DNA from: FEN-1297 sp963843605
GTDB lineage: Bacteria; Bacteroidota; Ignavibacteria; Ignavibacteriales; Ignavibacteriaceae
Assembly (NCBI GenBank): GCA_963843605.1
Contig: CAWJLA010000002.1
Span: 186,001 to 250,000 of the forward strand
DNA length: 64,000 bases
Reading direction: 5' to 3'
Below, piece by piece: positions 1 through 9,087 of the stretch. The stretch's first letter is position 1. Every line of letters starts with the position of its first letter. A program made the translations under genes and the position numbers. The notes beneath the pieces are model-generated. The model worked only from the letters and a program-made list of their open reading frames with translations. It had not been told where the DNA came from and ran no database searches.

Positions 1-654
1 GCAGATCTTGGAGTTGTGGTAGACCCGGATGTTGACAGGCTGGTATTGATTACAAACGAAGGCAAGCCGTTCGGCGAAGAAAATACGATTACCCAGGCGG
101 TTAAATTCATATTATCCAAAGAAAATGGTTCCGCAGCCGTAAATTTATCCACCACCAGAGCCGTCGATGATGTTGCGGAGTCTTTGGGTCAAAAGGTCTT
201 TCGTTCCCCTGTCGGGGAGGCAAACGTTGTTTTAAAAATGAAAGAAGTAGACGCGGTTATCGGCGGTGAAGGCAGCGGCGGAGTTATATATCCGGAACTT
301 CATTACGGAAGAGATGCGTTGGTAGGCATAGCAATAACGCTACAGCATTTAATGGAATTCGGCGGCACACTTGCCGAACTAAAAAAATCTTTACCCTCAT
401 ACTTTATAGCTAAAAAGAAAATAGCCCTCGAAAACATTCAGCCGGATGAAATAATAAATTCTCTAACCGGCAAATTCAGAAATGAAAAAATAAATACGGA
501 CGATGGTTTAAGAATTGACTTTGAAGACCATTGGGTGCATTTCCGGAAATCCAATACCGAGCCTATTATTAGGATTATTACTGAAGCGAAGGATGTAAAG
601 ACCGCTGAAGAATATTCGCAAAAATATTTTAATTTGATAAAAGAATTAATGTAA
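1..654 (+). CDS. Phosphoglucosamine/phosphomannomutase family protein, C-terminal part
   Basis: This is the 3' part of an alpha-D-phosphohexomutase gene that enters from the left edge; the frame is open from base 1. These cytosolic enzymes interconvert hexose 1- and 6-phosphates for cell-wall and polysaccharide precursors. Visible motifs, in order, are the metal-binding loop DPDVDR (family usual DPDGDR), the sugar-specificity loop GGEGSGGVIYPELHYGRD, and the phosphate-binding loop RKSNTEPIIRI near the C-terminus. The N-terminal half with the phosphoserine is outside the window. The GEGSGG loop and overall look fit bacterial GlmM/ManB homologues of the FCB group, but substrate cannot be decided from this half. 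It ends 13 bases from the end of the convergent DUF58 gene. Confidence 0.9.
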   Translation, partial: ADLGVVVDPDVDRLVLITNEGKPFGEENTITQAVKFILSKENGSAAVNLSTTRAVDDVAESLGQKVFRSPVGEANVVLKMKEVDAVIGGEGSGGVIYPELHYGRDALVGIAITLQHLMEFGGTLAELKKSLPSYFIAKKKIALENIQPDEIINSLTGKFRNEKINTDDGLRIDFEDHWVHFRKSNTEPIIRIITEAKDVKTAEEYSQKYFNLIKELM

Positions 655-667
655 AGTAATAATTAAA

Positions 668-1576
668 CTAAAATAATTTTTTCCTCTTTTGGATATAACT
701 GAACAAGGCCTTGTCGAAAGGAACCGAAGTTTCGATCAAATTATATTCTATATTGGAATTTAAGCACTCACTTTTAATCTTCGAAATAAATTGCGCCATC
801 GATTCTTTATATGCTTTCTGAATCTGGTACGGCTGGGTAGTAATTTCCTCACCTGTTTCAAGATCCTTAAATATAGCATCATTTCCAAACGCAAAATTCT
901 TTTCAAGAGGATCCAGGATTTGAAATACAATCACTTCATTTTTCTGATACCTGAAATGCTTCAGAGCTGATAGAATTGAATTCACATCGTCAAAAAAATC
1001 TGAGACAATAATTACCAGTCCCCTCCGTTTTATTTTCTCTGCAATAGTATTCAAACATGATGCGGTATTGGTTTTATTAGAAGAAGTTATATCACCCAAG
1101 GACTTTAATAATTCCTGCAGATAGGCTCTGTTAGCTCTCGGAGGGAAATATTTATCGATTTTATCGGAATACAGAGTAAGCCCCACGGCATCCTGCTGCT
1201 TTATCATTAAATAACTTAAAGATGCAGCAAGTGTTGTTGCATATTCTAATTTAGATATATTTCCTTGGGAAGCATATGTCATTGAGCGGCTGGTATCCAG
1301 CAGAAGATAGCTTTTTAAGTTGGTTTCTTCTTCGTATTGCTTGATAAAAAACTTTTCGGTTTTGCCGTACACTTTCCAATCAATATCTTTTAGACTGTCA
1401 CCCTGCATATACGGCCTATGTTCGGTAAATTCTACGCTGAAACCGTGATAAGGACTTTTATGAAGCCCGACCATGAATCCTTCGACTACCAGTCTGGCTT
1501 TAAGTTCCAACGAATTAAGCTTGGAAATAACGGAGGGATTTAAATATTTTTTATAATCTAAATTTAATTCAGCCAT
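668..1576 (-). CDS. DUF58 / von Willebrand factor A-like protein
   Basis: The 302-residue protein has the DUF58 arrangement: an N-terminal region with the conserved segment HRPYMQGDSLKDIDWKVYG, then a vWA-like fold with a MIDAS-type metal site, DTSRSM. In other bacteria DUF58 proteins are usually encoded beside a MoxR AAA+ ATPase and are thought to act in metalloenzyme or envelope-complex maturation. No MoxR gene lies next to this copy. Its ATG overlaps the stop codon of the upstream TPR lipoprotein gene (TAATG), so the two are translationally coupled. Function is unproven; the family call is strong. Confidence 0.88.
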   Translation of the reverse strand: MAELNLDYKKYLNPSVISKLNSLELKARLVVEGFMVGLHKSPYHGFSVEFTEHRPYMQGDSLKDIDWKVYGKTEKFFIKQYEEETNLKSYLLLDTSRSMTYASQGNISKLEYATTLAASLSYLMIKQQDAVGLTLYSDKIDKYFPPRANRAYLQELLKSLGDITSSNKTNTASCLNTIAEKIKRRGLVIIVSDFFDDVNSILSALKHFRYQKNEVIVFQILDPLEKNFAFGNDAIFKDLETGEEITTQPYQIQKAYKESMAQFISKIKSECLNSNIEYNLIETSVPFDKALFSYIQKRKKLF

Positions 1577-2085
1577 TAACCCTTCGAATCTTTTTTCTTC
1601 TCCAGTATCTCGGCAGGCGTCATTCCCATATTATTAAGCTCTTCCCTGGCGGAGGCGGTTAACTCATTGTTCGGATATTTTTGCAGAAAATTTCTAAAAA
1701 CTACCGTTGCCCTATTGAAATCGTGTATATCGTTTGCCAAAACAAAACCTGACATAAACAATGCTTTCGGAGCAAGTCTGCTGTCGGGGTATTTTTCATT
1801 TAATGTTTTAAATAATTTCACTGCTTTTTCAAGCGACTCCTGCCCGGAAATATTTTTAACGAGATTGTTCTGATAAAGCGTGGCTAACTGAAACATTGCA
1901 TCCGGTGCTTTCTCGCTGTTTGGATATTCATCAATTAACTTATTATATGAATCTACGGCTTGGACTATATTATTCTGTTTCAGGCTTTTATTCGCCATAT
2001 CCATATAATCTTTGTCGCTTTTTTTACTGCATCCCGTAAGGAAAATACCGAATAAAAGTACCGAAAATAATGTAAGGTTTTTCAT
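1576..2085 (-). CDS. TPR outer-membrane lipoprotein, BamD/YbgF-like
   Basis: I place the start at the ATG at 2085, preceded by GTGGAGATC, because it gives a clean lipoprotein signal (MKNLTLFSVLLFGIFLTGC) with the lipid-attachment Cys at residue 19. A longer frame upstream (to 2127) would bury the signal. The mature part has tandem tetratricopeptide-like helical pairs with the pattern YPNSEKAPDAMFQLA, then YPDSRLAPKALF, then YPNNELTASAREEL. This resembles BamD or the TPR part of YbgF/CpoB, but at about 170 residues it is shorter than BamD. It is coupled to the DUF58 gene downstream by a one-base stop/start overlap, so the pair may work together at the envelope. Confidence 0.8.
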   Translation of the reverse strand: MKNLTLFSVLLFGIFLTGCSKKSDKDYMDMANKSLKQNNIVQAVDSYNKLIDEYPNSEKAPDAMFQLATLYQNNLVKNISGQESLEKAVKLFKTLNEKYPDSRLAPKALFMSGFVLANDIHDFNRATVVFRNFLQKYPNNELTASAREELNNMGMTPAEILEKKKDSKG

Positions 2086-2265
2086 GATCTCCACTAATTT
2101 TTTAATTCTTGCCGATAAAGTTATCAAATTTGAATTGAACTATCAATTTATTTCCTTCTGTTCTTTTTTATACTTTGGAATTCTCTTTTTCTCAATTTTT
2201 AACCTTTTTTTAAGGATTTATAACTAGTAAAAGTTGTATTTTTGTATACAAAAATTAGGGGATTT

Positions 2266-3258
2266 ATGGCTGAAGCAATTGAACTTAAAAAGAAGGCGGC
2301 ATTAATCTCGCTTGCGATCGGTCTGGGGATGTTCGCCACTAAAATGAGCGCATATATTATAACAGGATCGGCGGCAATTTTTTCGGATGCTGCAGAATCC
2401 GTAGTCCATGTGCTAGCTACATCTATGGCATTGTACAGCATATTGCTGAGTTCCAAACCGGCAGACGACTCCCATCTCTACGGTCACGGAAATGTTGAGT
2501 ATTTCTCCGCGGCAATTGAAGGGATACTCATTCTTATTGCCTCATTGTTTATCATATACACAGCCGCATTGGATTTGATACGCGGAAGCGAATTGAAACA
2601 ATTAAATATCGGAGCCGTCATTATTACGGCAGCCGGTATTATAAATTTGGCGCTCGGGCTGTACCTGGTTAAGACCGGCAAAAAGACTAATTCACTTACA
2701 CTAATTGCGGACGGTAAACATGTACTGACCGATTCTTTTACAAGTATAGGCGTTATCATTGGAATAGTTTTGGTAATGATCACCGGTTTGCAGATATTGG
2801 ACCCTCTGTTCGCGGTGGCGATTGCTTTGAATATTCTTTATACAGGATATAAACTGGTCAGAGAGTCTATAGGAGGACTGATGCATGAAACCGACAATAA
2901 AATGCTAACAGGTCTCATCAATAAGTTTAATGAAGTAAAGGAAGAATACTGGATAGATATACACTGGCTGAGGTTCTGGAAATCCGGTGATAAAGTATTT
3001 ATAGATTTTCATCTCATTTTACCCAACTATTTCACAATAAAAGAAGCTCACCTTGAGGAGGAAAAAATTGAAGCCGAACTGCAGAAAATAATTCCCAATG
3101 TTCAGGTTACGATTCACATGGATTACTGCAAAGATAATTACTGCAGGATGTGCGGATATTCGGGCTGCCAGGTAAGAAAGGAACAATTTTCCGTTAAGCA
3201 TGAATGGTCAAAAGAAAAACTTATTGGCGAGCCGATATTTTTATCCGTCGATAAATAA
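2266..3258 (+). CDS. Cation diffusion facilitator (CDF) metal exporter
   Basis: This 330-residue inner-membrane protein belongs to the CDF family, which exports divalent metals such as Zn2+, Fe2+ or Mn2+ in exchange for protons. The N-terminal half carries about six membrane segments with metal-site residues in FSDAAESVVH and ADGKHVLTDSF. A cytoplasmic domain follows, and then an unusual Cys-rich tail (CKDNYCRMCGYSGC, four Cys) that could bind metal. I chose the ATG at 2266 because AGGGG lies just upstream; an earlier TTG at 2242 is unlikely. A TATTTTTG box at 2237-2244 resembles the Bacteroidetes -7 promoter element (TAnnTTTG), though its -33 partner is not convincing. Confidence 0.88.
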   Translation: MAEAIELKKKAALISLAIGLGMFATKMSAYIITGSAAIFSDAAESVVHVLATSMALYSILLSSKPADDSHLYGHGNVEYFSAAIEGILILIASLFIIYTAALDLIRGSELKQLNIGAVIITAAGIINLALGLYLVKTGKKTNSLTLIADGKHVLTDSFTSIGVIIGIVLVMITGLQILDPLFAVAIALNILYTGYKLVRESIGGLMHETDNKMLTGLINKFNEVKEEYWIDIHWLRFWKSGDKVFIDFHLILPNYFTIKEAHLEEEKIEAELQKIIPNVQVTIHMDYCKDNYCRMCGYSGCQVRKEQFSVKHEWSKEKLIGEPIFLSVDK

Positions 3259-3310
3259 TAAATATATTATAACTGTATCTCCGGGATATGGATAGTACAA
3301 ATTATTTAAT

Positions 3311-3459
3311 TTACTGCTAGTGACCGCTTAAATGATTTTTGTGAGAAAAACTGCTTCTTTTATCCTTTACCGGCGACTTAAGTCGCCGGTAAAGGATAAA
3401 TAAATTCTTATTTCAAACTATTTTTTAAGTTTATAAAAGGAGGCGGTCACTAGCAGTAA
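3311..3459. repeat. 149-bp inverted-repeat element with a central perfect palindrome
   Basis: Perfect 17-bp terminal inverted repeats (TTACTGCTAGTGACCGC at 3311-3327 and its complement at 3443-3459) enclose a second, perfect 42-bp palindrome at 3359-3400 with 21-bp arms and no loop. No coding frame lies inside. It looks like a non-autonomous miniature element. As it sits between convergent genes it could also act as a bidirectional terminator. Confidence 0.7.
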
Positions 3460-3472
3460 TTTATAAAACCGT

Positions 3473-3503
3473 GCCGGTTAAAAAGATATAACTTCTAACC
3501 GGC
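3473..3503 (-). terminator. Possible hairpin terminator after purE
   Basis: Eight-base arms GCCGGTTA (3473-3480) and TAACCGGC (3496-3503) flank a 15-base loop just downstream of the purE stop on the minus strand. The following T-run is weak, so this is only a possible intrinsic terminator. Confidence 0.4.
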
Positions 3504-3524
3504 CGGGTAAAATCCTTACGGAAA

Positions 3525-4016
3525 TTAAAAATTAATTTTCTCATTTTTCTTCATAGAATCCTGCTTCATCTTTTCTTTGTAAACCGTCAATTTCCTGGTT
3601 ATTTCCTTATCGGATACGCCTAATATTTGAATTGCCAGCAACGCCGCATTTTTAGCACCGTCAATGGCTACGGTGGCAACCGGTACTCCGCCGGGCATTT
3701 GAACAATTGACAATAGAGAATCGACACCCTGAAGTGCTTTGCTGAAAATAGGCACGCCGATTACCGGCAGCGTTGTATGCGCTGCGGTTACGCCCGGAAG
3801 ATGTGCTGCGCCTCCGGCAGCTGCTATAATTACTTTCAGTCCTCTGTCGGCTGCTGTTTTTGAATATTCTCCGTGCTGTTCGGGAGTACGGTGCGCCGAT
3901 AGTACTTTTACCTCAAAGGGTACTTCAAATTCCTTGCAAACTTCAATCGCTTTTTGCATTACTCCCAGATCGGAATCGCTCCCCATTATAATTCCTATTA
4001 TTGGATTCTCACTCAT
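3525..4016 (-). CDS. purE: N5-carboxyaminoimidazole ribonucleotide mutase
   Basis: PurE class I converts N5-CAIR to CAIR in de novo purine synthesis in the cytosol. The 163-residue length is normal. Visible motifs are GSDSD in the nucleotide-binding loop, the SAHRTP catalytic segment with the conserved His, and AGGAAHLPG followed by PVIGVP. The start is supported by AAAGGAG upstream. The upstream neighbour on the same strand is comEC, 92 bases away; purK is not beside it. Confidence 0.95.
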   Translation of the reverse strand: MSENPIIGIIMGSDSDLGVMQKAIEVCKEFEVPFEVKVLSAHRTPEQHGEYSKTAADRGLKVIIAAAGGAAHLPGVTAAHTTLPVIGVPIFSKALQGVDSLLSIVQMPGGVPVATVAIDGAKNAALLAIQILGVSDKEITRKLTVYKEKMKQDSMKKNEKINF

Positions 4017-4108
4017 ATCTTGCTCCTTTAATAATGTTATAATTTTTTTGATTGTATAATTTAATAATTATTTTACGATTTTTTTTTGAGTTGAAACATT
4101 AACCGGAA

Positions 4109-6499
4109 CTATTTCCATTCGACTAGGGAAATTTTCTGACCATCAGACTGCAATATTGCGGCACCTGAAATATCGGTTCTTATTATCTTTGCTCCAATAG
4201 TTGAAAGTTTTTTAAGAGTTTCATACGCAGGGTGACCGAACTTGTTGCCTAATCCTGCGCTGATCAGACATATTTGAGGATCCGTAAACTTTAAGAAAAT
4301 ACCGCTTGTGGCGCCGGCGCTTCCGTGGTGACTTATCTTTAACACTTCCGATTTCAAAAAATTTCCATAGAGGCGGGAATAGTATCTTTCTGCTGTTTTT
4401 TCAAGGTCTCCGGTAAATAAAATCGATGTTTTACCGTATACAACTTTAAAAAATCCGCTTTTATCGTTCGTCGAATTTTTGTAATCCGTACCCGGTCGTC
4501 CTGCATTCATAATATATATGCAAACATTACCTATTTTCTTAATACCTGTACTGAAATAGTGGATCCGAATATTTGATTTCTTAAGAAATTTTTCAAACCG
4601 TACATCCTTATCACTAAGTGAATCAGGAAACGGCTTATATATATTTTTTATTATACCGCTATGAACAATAGAGACAAATCCCGAATAATGATCTGCGTCT
4701 ATATGGGAAACGAAAGCATAATCAATAGTATCAATTTTTAAAAACCGCAGCAAAGGCATTATTTTCCTTTCGCCGATATCATAATTCACTGTTGTCATTC
4801 CGGCATCTATCAAAGCCGTTTTTCCGTTAGGAAATTTTAATAGAAAGGAATCTCCCTGCCCTACATCTATCATTAAAAGATTAAACTTATTCCTCCCGGT
4901 TAACATACGGTCATCCAGCGAACAATAAATTATAATATTGAACATAACTAAGGCATAAAGAATAACTTTGGATTTCAAACCGGTAAACTTCCGCACCGAT
5001 ACCATCAGCAGAATTAGAAATGCATAGAATATAAAAATATCGATAATAGAAAAATCGCTTATTAAAATATTCGAATATTTCAAACTTCCGGCAAAACCTA
5101 CAAACCAATTAAATATCATGATTAAAACATCATTCGTCGCGGCAAAATAAACTGCTAAAGCCGGGATTAAAAATCCGGCAATTATGGTAGCTATTCCGAT
5201 GCCTACTATTACACCTACGGCAGGTATTGCGATTATATTCGCAAATATTCCTATTACTGATATTTTGCCGAAATAATAAATAATAATCGGGATAGTAGCT
5301 ATCTGAGCGGCAACGGATACGCTTAAAAATAATAACAGATTTTTTAATAGGCTGTTGTCTTTTGCAACGGCCAAACTTACTCTTCTAAAATAAGGATAAA
5401 ATATTCCAATCGACAAAACGGCCGAAAAAGATAGCTGAAACCCCGGTTCAAATAAACTGCCCGGATTAAAAAGAAGTATTATTAAAGCTGCGAAAGCAAG
5501 CGAATTAATTAAATTTGTGGACCTTCCGGATAAAAAAGCAATGATTAAAATTATTGCCATTGTTGAGGCCCGTACAACAGATGAAGGAAGACCTGTTATC
5601 AAGGTAAAAAATATTAATCCAGCAATTGTTATAACAGACCTCAGGTACAGGTTCAGCCTTCCCGTAAAAATGAGAATAATTAATATTATATAGCCAACGT
5701 GAAGGCCAGAAACAGCGAGTAAATGTATAACTCCTGCATTGACAAATTCACTTTTTAATTCGATATCAATTAAACTCCGGTCAGCCAGCAATAGTCCTCT
5801 TAATAAAGCCGCGCTTTGGGAATTTTGCAGATCTTTTATTTTTTTATCAATTTCTTTCCGGATACTTAACAGATAATCACTCAGTGATTTTCCTACCGAT
5901 TTAATGTGAATAGCATCCGTTTTATTTATATAGATTATCCCGTTTATTCCGCGGTCTCTGAGCACTGCCGAATAATCGTATTCTCCCGGGTTGCCGGATT
6001 TTCTTATATCCGTAAGTTTTCCCTTTAACATTACCTTGCTGCCGATCGACATTTTGTTGAAAAGAGAATTAGCATTTCCGGATCCGGTATGGAAGTATCT
6101 GCATAACAGAAGTATATTGGTCCTTATGTTTTTATTTTTCGCGGAAAGTGAATCAGCACGAACTTCGAAATCGAAACCGTAATCCTTCATTAAGTTTACG
6201 TTTTTCACATCTCCCCATAATATTACTTCGGCGTAAAAAAGTTTCTTCGGTAATATATTTCCAGGTTTTATTGAAAGACTTAGATCAAGCGAACCGAGTA
6301 ATAGTACTGAACTATAAATCATGATTTGGACCAGTATTGATGCAATTTTATTCCGCAGAATAAATATGAAAAAGGCTACGGCCGAAATAATGACGGAAGC
6401 TGCGGCAATAATGAAAACCGGTTCAAGGTTCAGATATTTTTGAAGAATAATTCCGCATATGAAAGCAACGGTAAAATTGATAAGCGGATATTTATTCAC
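4109..6499 (-). CDS. comEC: DNA internalization-related competence protein ComEC/Rec2
   Basis: The 796-residue inner-membrane protein forms the channel that carries single-stranded DNA into the cytoplasm during natural transformation. The N-terminal part (about 1-200) has membrane helices and a DUF4131-like soluble segment. The middle (about 225-500) is the hydrophobic Competence domain, with the conserved HLLAVSGLHVG. The C-terminal part (about 535-790) is a metallo-beta-lactamase-like domain with the HIDADHYSG metal motif and KISHHGSAGA. The start is a GTG at 6499 with GAGGGGAG upstream. All three expected domains are present, so this is a complete ComEC. No other com gene is nearby. Confidence 0.95.
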   Translation of the reverse strand: MNKYPLINFTVAFICGIILQKYLNLEPVFIIAAASVIISAVAFFIFILRNKIASILVQIMIYSSVLLLGSLDLSLSIKPGNILPKKLFYAEVILWGDVKNVNLMKDYGFDFEVRADSLSAKNKNIRTNILLLCRYFHTGSGNANSLFNKMSIGSKVMLKGKLTDIRKSGNPGEYDYSAVLRDRGINGIIYINKTDAIHIKSVGKSLSDYLLSIRKEIDKKIKDLQNSQSAALLRGLLLADRSLIDIELKSEFVNAGVIHLLAVSGLHVGYIILIILIFTGRLNLYLRSVITIAGLIFFTLITGLPSSVVRASTMAIILIIAFLSGRSTNLINSLAFAALIILLFNPGSLFEPGFQLSFSAVLSIGIFYPYFRRVSLAVAKDNSLLKNLLLFLSVSVAAQIATIPIIIYYFGKISVIGIFANIIAIPAVGVIVGIGIATIIAGFLIPALAVYFAATNDVLIMIFNWFVGFAGSLKYSNILISDFSIIDIFIFYAFLILLMVSVRKFTGLKSKVILYALVMFNIIIYCSLDDRMLTGRNKFNLLMIDVGQGDSFLLKFPNGKTALIDAGMTTVNYDIGERKIMPLLRFLKIDTIDYAFVSHIDADHYSGFVSIVHSGIIKNIYKPFPDSLSDKDVRFEKFLKKSNIRIHYFSTGIKKIGNVCIYIMNAGRPGTDYKNSTNDKSGFFKVVYGKTSILFTGDLEKTAERYYSRLYGNFLKSEVLKISHHGSAGATSGIFLKFTDPQICLISAGLGNKFGHPAYETLKKLSTIGAKIIRTDISGAAILQSDGQKISLVEWK

Positions 6500-6643
6500 T
6501 TATGTTTCTCCCCTCATAACTGTCCCCTAAAACATAAAATGAAATGCAGAAGTATGTTTTCCGTACCCGAATTCAAAAACCGTAATTCAGATACGATTAA
6601 TAATTATAATTATCGAAAATATATAAAAAATTTTAAAAAGTAT

Positions 6644-6750
6644 ATTAAGGGCAATTCTAAAAACTTCAATATTCTCTGCGAACATTGCGTATCCTTTGCG
6701 TTCTTTGCGTTGAATTTTTATAAAAAATAGTTTTTAGAAATGCCCTTAAT
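6644..6750. repeat. 107-bp inverted-repeat element
   Basis: Terminal inverted repeats of 21 bp match at 20 positions (ATTAAGGGCAATTCTAAAAAC at 6644-6664; complement at 6730-6750). The core carries a short tandem pattern of GCGTTCTTTGCGTT type. The element ends two bases from the stop codon of the next gene. It looks like a non-autonomous miniature element. Confidence 0.65.
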
Positions 6751-6752
6751 TC

Positions 6753-7658
6753 TTATTTAATATACTTTATCAAAGCCGGTTTAATTTGGGAAATATTTTT
6801 AATTTCTCTGAAAAGTTCACCGGCAAACGCACCCGACGTAATTGTAAGCGATGGATTAAGCGTATGAGTTTTTATTGATAAATCTTCAAGGTTGCCGTGA
6901 TCCGAACAAATAAGTAATGTCGTGTTTTTTTGATTCAGTTCCGTAATCAAAGTAAACAGAAATTCGTCAAGCTCACGAAGCAGGGAATCGGTTGTGCCCT
7001 CGTATCTTCCATGCCCGAGATGGTCGGTAAGAAAATATTCGAACAGAGTATATTTGTATTTACCGGCAGCCCTGAGCAATCTTCTGGCGGCAGTCTTTGG
7101 TTTTATCACTCTAAGTTTGTATCCTAATTTTAGGTTCCATCTCTCATTTGTTATTTCAGCGGTTAAAGCATTACCCTGCCTTACGTCTGTAACGGTGTTA
7201 AGCCTGACACCGGATAACTTGCAGCTTAAAGATGTAACGCTTAATCTGGATCTGCTCGAATTTATATAATCAAAAAATATTTTCGGATACGCATTGGCAA
7301 AAAATACTTTGTGTCCCTTATTCTTATAATGAAGGAAAATGTTTTTTTCTTTTATGACCGGGATAAGTGTTGAATAAGGATAAGGTCCGAAATGTTTTCC
7401 GACAAATTGCGGCGCATTTATCCCGCAAAATATGGATGTCTGTCCGGTTCCGCTTTGCGGAAATCCGTCAATGCCGAGCCTGGCGTCGGTTGGAAACAAA
7501 TATGAATTACTGTTTTTTAGAACAGGACTTTTATCTGACGGAATTCTGCCGAATATTTCCGTAAAGGTTTTGAATCCGTACCGGAAAAAAGGATTTGCCG
7601 TTTTATCTTCCTTTCCGATACCGACCCCGTCAATAAATATCATTAAAATCGACTGCAA
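6753..7658 (-). CDS. Alkaline-phosphatase-superfamily metalloenzyme (phosphopentomutase/iPGM-like)
   Basis: The 301-residue protein has metal-ligand and nucleophile motifs of the phosphopentomutase / cofactor-independent phosphoglycerate mutase superfamily. These are FIDGVG near the N-terminus (metal Asp), SGTGQTS at about 69-75 (Ser/Thr nucleophile region), YFLTDHLGHG, CSDHGNLED and THTLNP at the C-terminus. It is much shorter than true iPGM (about 510) or phosphopentomutase (about 390), so the substrate is unknown. The listed start is a TTG with AAAGG about 13 bases upstream. An ATG at 7643 (MIFIDGVG) is an equally reasonable start. The upstream neighbour dtd ends 27 bases away on the same strand. 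Confidence 0.75.
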   Translation of the reverse strand: MQSILMIFIDGVGIGKEDKTANPFFRYGFKTFTEIFGRIPSDKSPVLKNSNSYLFPTDARLGIDGFPQSGTGQTSIFCGINAPQFVGKHFGPYPYSTLIPVIKEKNIFLHYKNKGHKVFFANAYPKIFFDYINSSRSRLSVTSLSCKLSGVRLNTVTDVRQGNALTAEITNERWNLKLGYKLRVIKPKTAARRLLRAAGKYKYTLFEYFLTDHLGHGRYEGTTDSLLRELDEFLFTLITELNQKNTTLLICSDHGNLEDLSIKTHTLNPSLTITSGAFAGELFREIKNISQIKPALIKYIK

Positions 7659-7685
7659 GATTATTTATTACCTTTTTGAAATTTT

Positions 7686-8135
7686 TTATTTTGATTCAAC
7701 CATAATAGTTACGGGTCCGTCATTGATTATTTTTACCGACATCATTGCGCCGAATATTCCGGTTTTAACTTTTTCCTGACCTAGATTTTCTTTAATACGA
7801 TTAATAAATTTTTCATATAAAGGTATAGCTTCCTCCGGGCGGGCGGCATCGGAAAAACCGGGCCTATTGCCTTTCCTCGCATCACCGTAAAGCGTAAACT
7901 GCGAGATTACCAGAACCTCACCGTTGATATCTTTGAGCGAAAGATTCATTTTGCCTTTATCATCTTCAAATATTCTTAATCTAACGCACTTATCTGCAAC
8001 AAAATCTACATCTACCGGGGTATCACCCGTTTTGATTCCCAGCAGAATAACCAGGCCCCTGGCAATTTCCCGGCTGTAATTCTCTGAATTTATATAAACT
8101 CCGCCTTCGGATACTCTTTGAATCAAAGCTCTCAT
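7686..8135 (-). CDS. dtd: D-aminoacyl-tRNA deacylase
   Basis: Dtd hydrolyses D-amino acids from mischarged tRNA in the cytosol. The 149-residue length is typical. The two signature motifs are present: SQFTLYGDARKGNRPGF and the C-terminal NDGPVTIMVES with the cross-subunit Gly-Pro. The ATG overlaps the TGA of prmC by four bases (ATGA), so the genes are translationally coupled. Confidence 0.96.
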   Translation of the reverse strand: MRALIQRVSEGGVYINSENYSREIARGLVILLGIKTGDTPVDVDFVADKCVRLRIFEDDKGKMNLSLKDINGEVLVISQFTLYGDARKGNRPGFSDAARPEEAIPLYEKFINRIKENLGQEKVKTGIFGAMMSVKIINDGPVTIMVESK

Positions 8136-8983
8136 AATTCGCCCGTAATTACCCTCTCTATATGCAGGTAGTCCTTAATTATTTTAATACCGGAAAACCC
8201 GTTATTTTTCAAAATGTCCGTCACTATATTGGACTGCCCTTCTCCGACCTCATAAAATATTTTCCCTTTTTCTTTCAGCATACTTTTTGCTTTTTCAGAA
8301 ATTACCCTGTAGAATGTATAACCGTCCGAATTATCAGTCAGCGCAGCCTTAGGCTCGTAGATTCTAAGCTCCGGTTGAAGGTTTTTATATTGTTCCGCGG
8401 AGATATACGGAGGGTTGGAGACAATAACATCGAAATAATTTTCTTCAACCGGCTGACCGGCGGTGATATCGTTTAATATAAATTTGACCCTATCCGAGAC
8501 ACAATTTTTTTCCGCATTTGCCCGGGCAGTTTCAACGGCTTCTCTGCTGCTGTCGATTGAAACTACTTTAGCATTAGTTAAATATTTTGCCAGTACAACC
8601 GCAATATTTCCGCTTCCCGCCCCGATATCAAGAATATTTACCGGTTCATTTTTGTCCGTACTTTCTATTATAGCTTCAACGAGAATTTCCGTTTCCTGTC
8701 TGGGTATGAGCACATTTTTATTCACCGTAAATTCCATTCCGTAAAATTCTACCGAGCCAACAATATATTGCAGCGGTTCGTTCTTGCTTCTTCTGTTTAA
8801 ATAGCTTCTATACAAATCGGTTTCTTCCTGTTTAAGCGGCCTGTCAAACATTAGATATAAGTCAAGCCTCTTACATCCCAGAATCTCTGCCAAAAGCAGT
8901 TCTGCATTTATTCTAGGAGATTCAATTCCTTTTTTTTCCAAATATTCCGTTGTGAGCTTTATCGATTCGAGTACTGTCAGCAT
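8132..8983 (-). CDS. prmC: Peptide chain release factor N5-glutamine methyltransferase
   Basis: PrmC (HemK) methylates the Gln of the GGQ motif in release factors. The 283-residue protein has an N-terminal helical domain. A Rossmann methyltransferase domain follows, with GAGSGNIAVVLA for SAM binding and VSNPPYIS, the NPPY motif that holds the substrate glutamine. It overlaps dtd by four bases. No prfA lies adjacent in this window. Confidence 0.95.
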   Translation of the reverse strand: MLTVLESIKLTTEYLEKKGIESPRINAELLLAEILGCKRLDLYLMFDRPLKQEETDLYRSYLNRRSKNEPLQYIVGSVEFYGMEFTVNKNVLIPRQETEILVEAIIESTDKNEPVNILDIGAGSGNIAVVLAKYLTNAKVVSIDSSREAVETARANAEKNCVSDRVKFILNDITAGQPVEENYFDVIVSNPPYISAEQYKNLQPELRIYEPKAALTDNSDGYTFYRVISEKAKSMLKEKGKIFYEVGEGQSNIVTDILKNNGFSGIKIIKDYLHIERVITGEL

Positions 8984-9087
8984 TATTTCCCGTCAATGTA
9001 AAATTCGTTTAAAACCTTCGCTAATTAATATTCAATTTTAATTTATTTATTGATACGAATCAAATAAAACTACCGGATAAAATAAAG

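Noticed and set aside
668..2085. A full MoxR-DUF58-vWA-TPR (BatA-like) aerotolerance operon
   Set aside because: Only the DUF58 and TPR genes are present; no MoxR ATPase or BatA/BatB membrane vWA protein adjoins them.
6500..6730. 96-codon plus-strand frame covering the start region of comEC and the 107-bp element
   Set aside because: It runs through the inverted-repeat element, overlaps comEC, and has no signs of a real protein.
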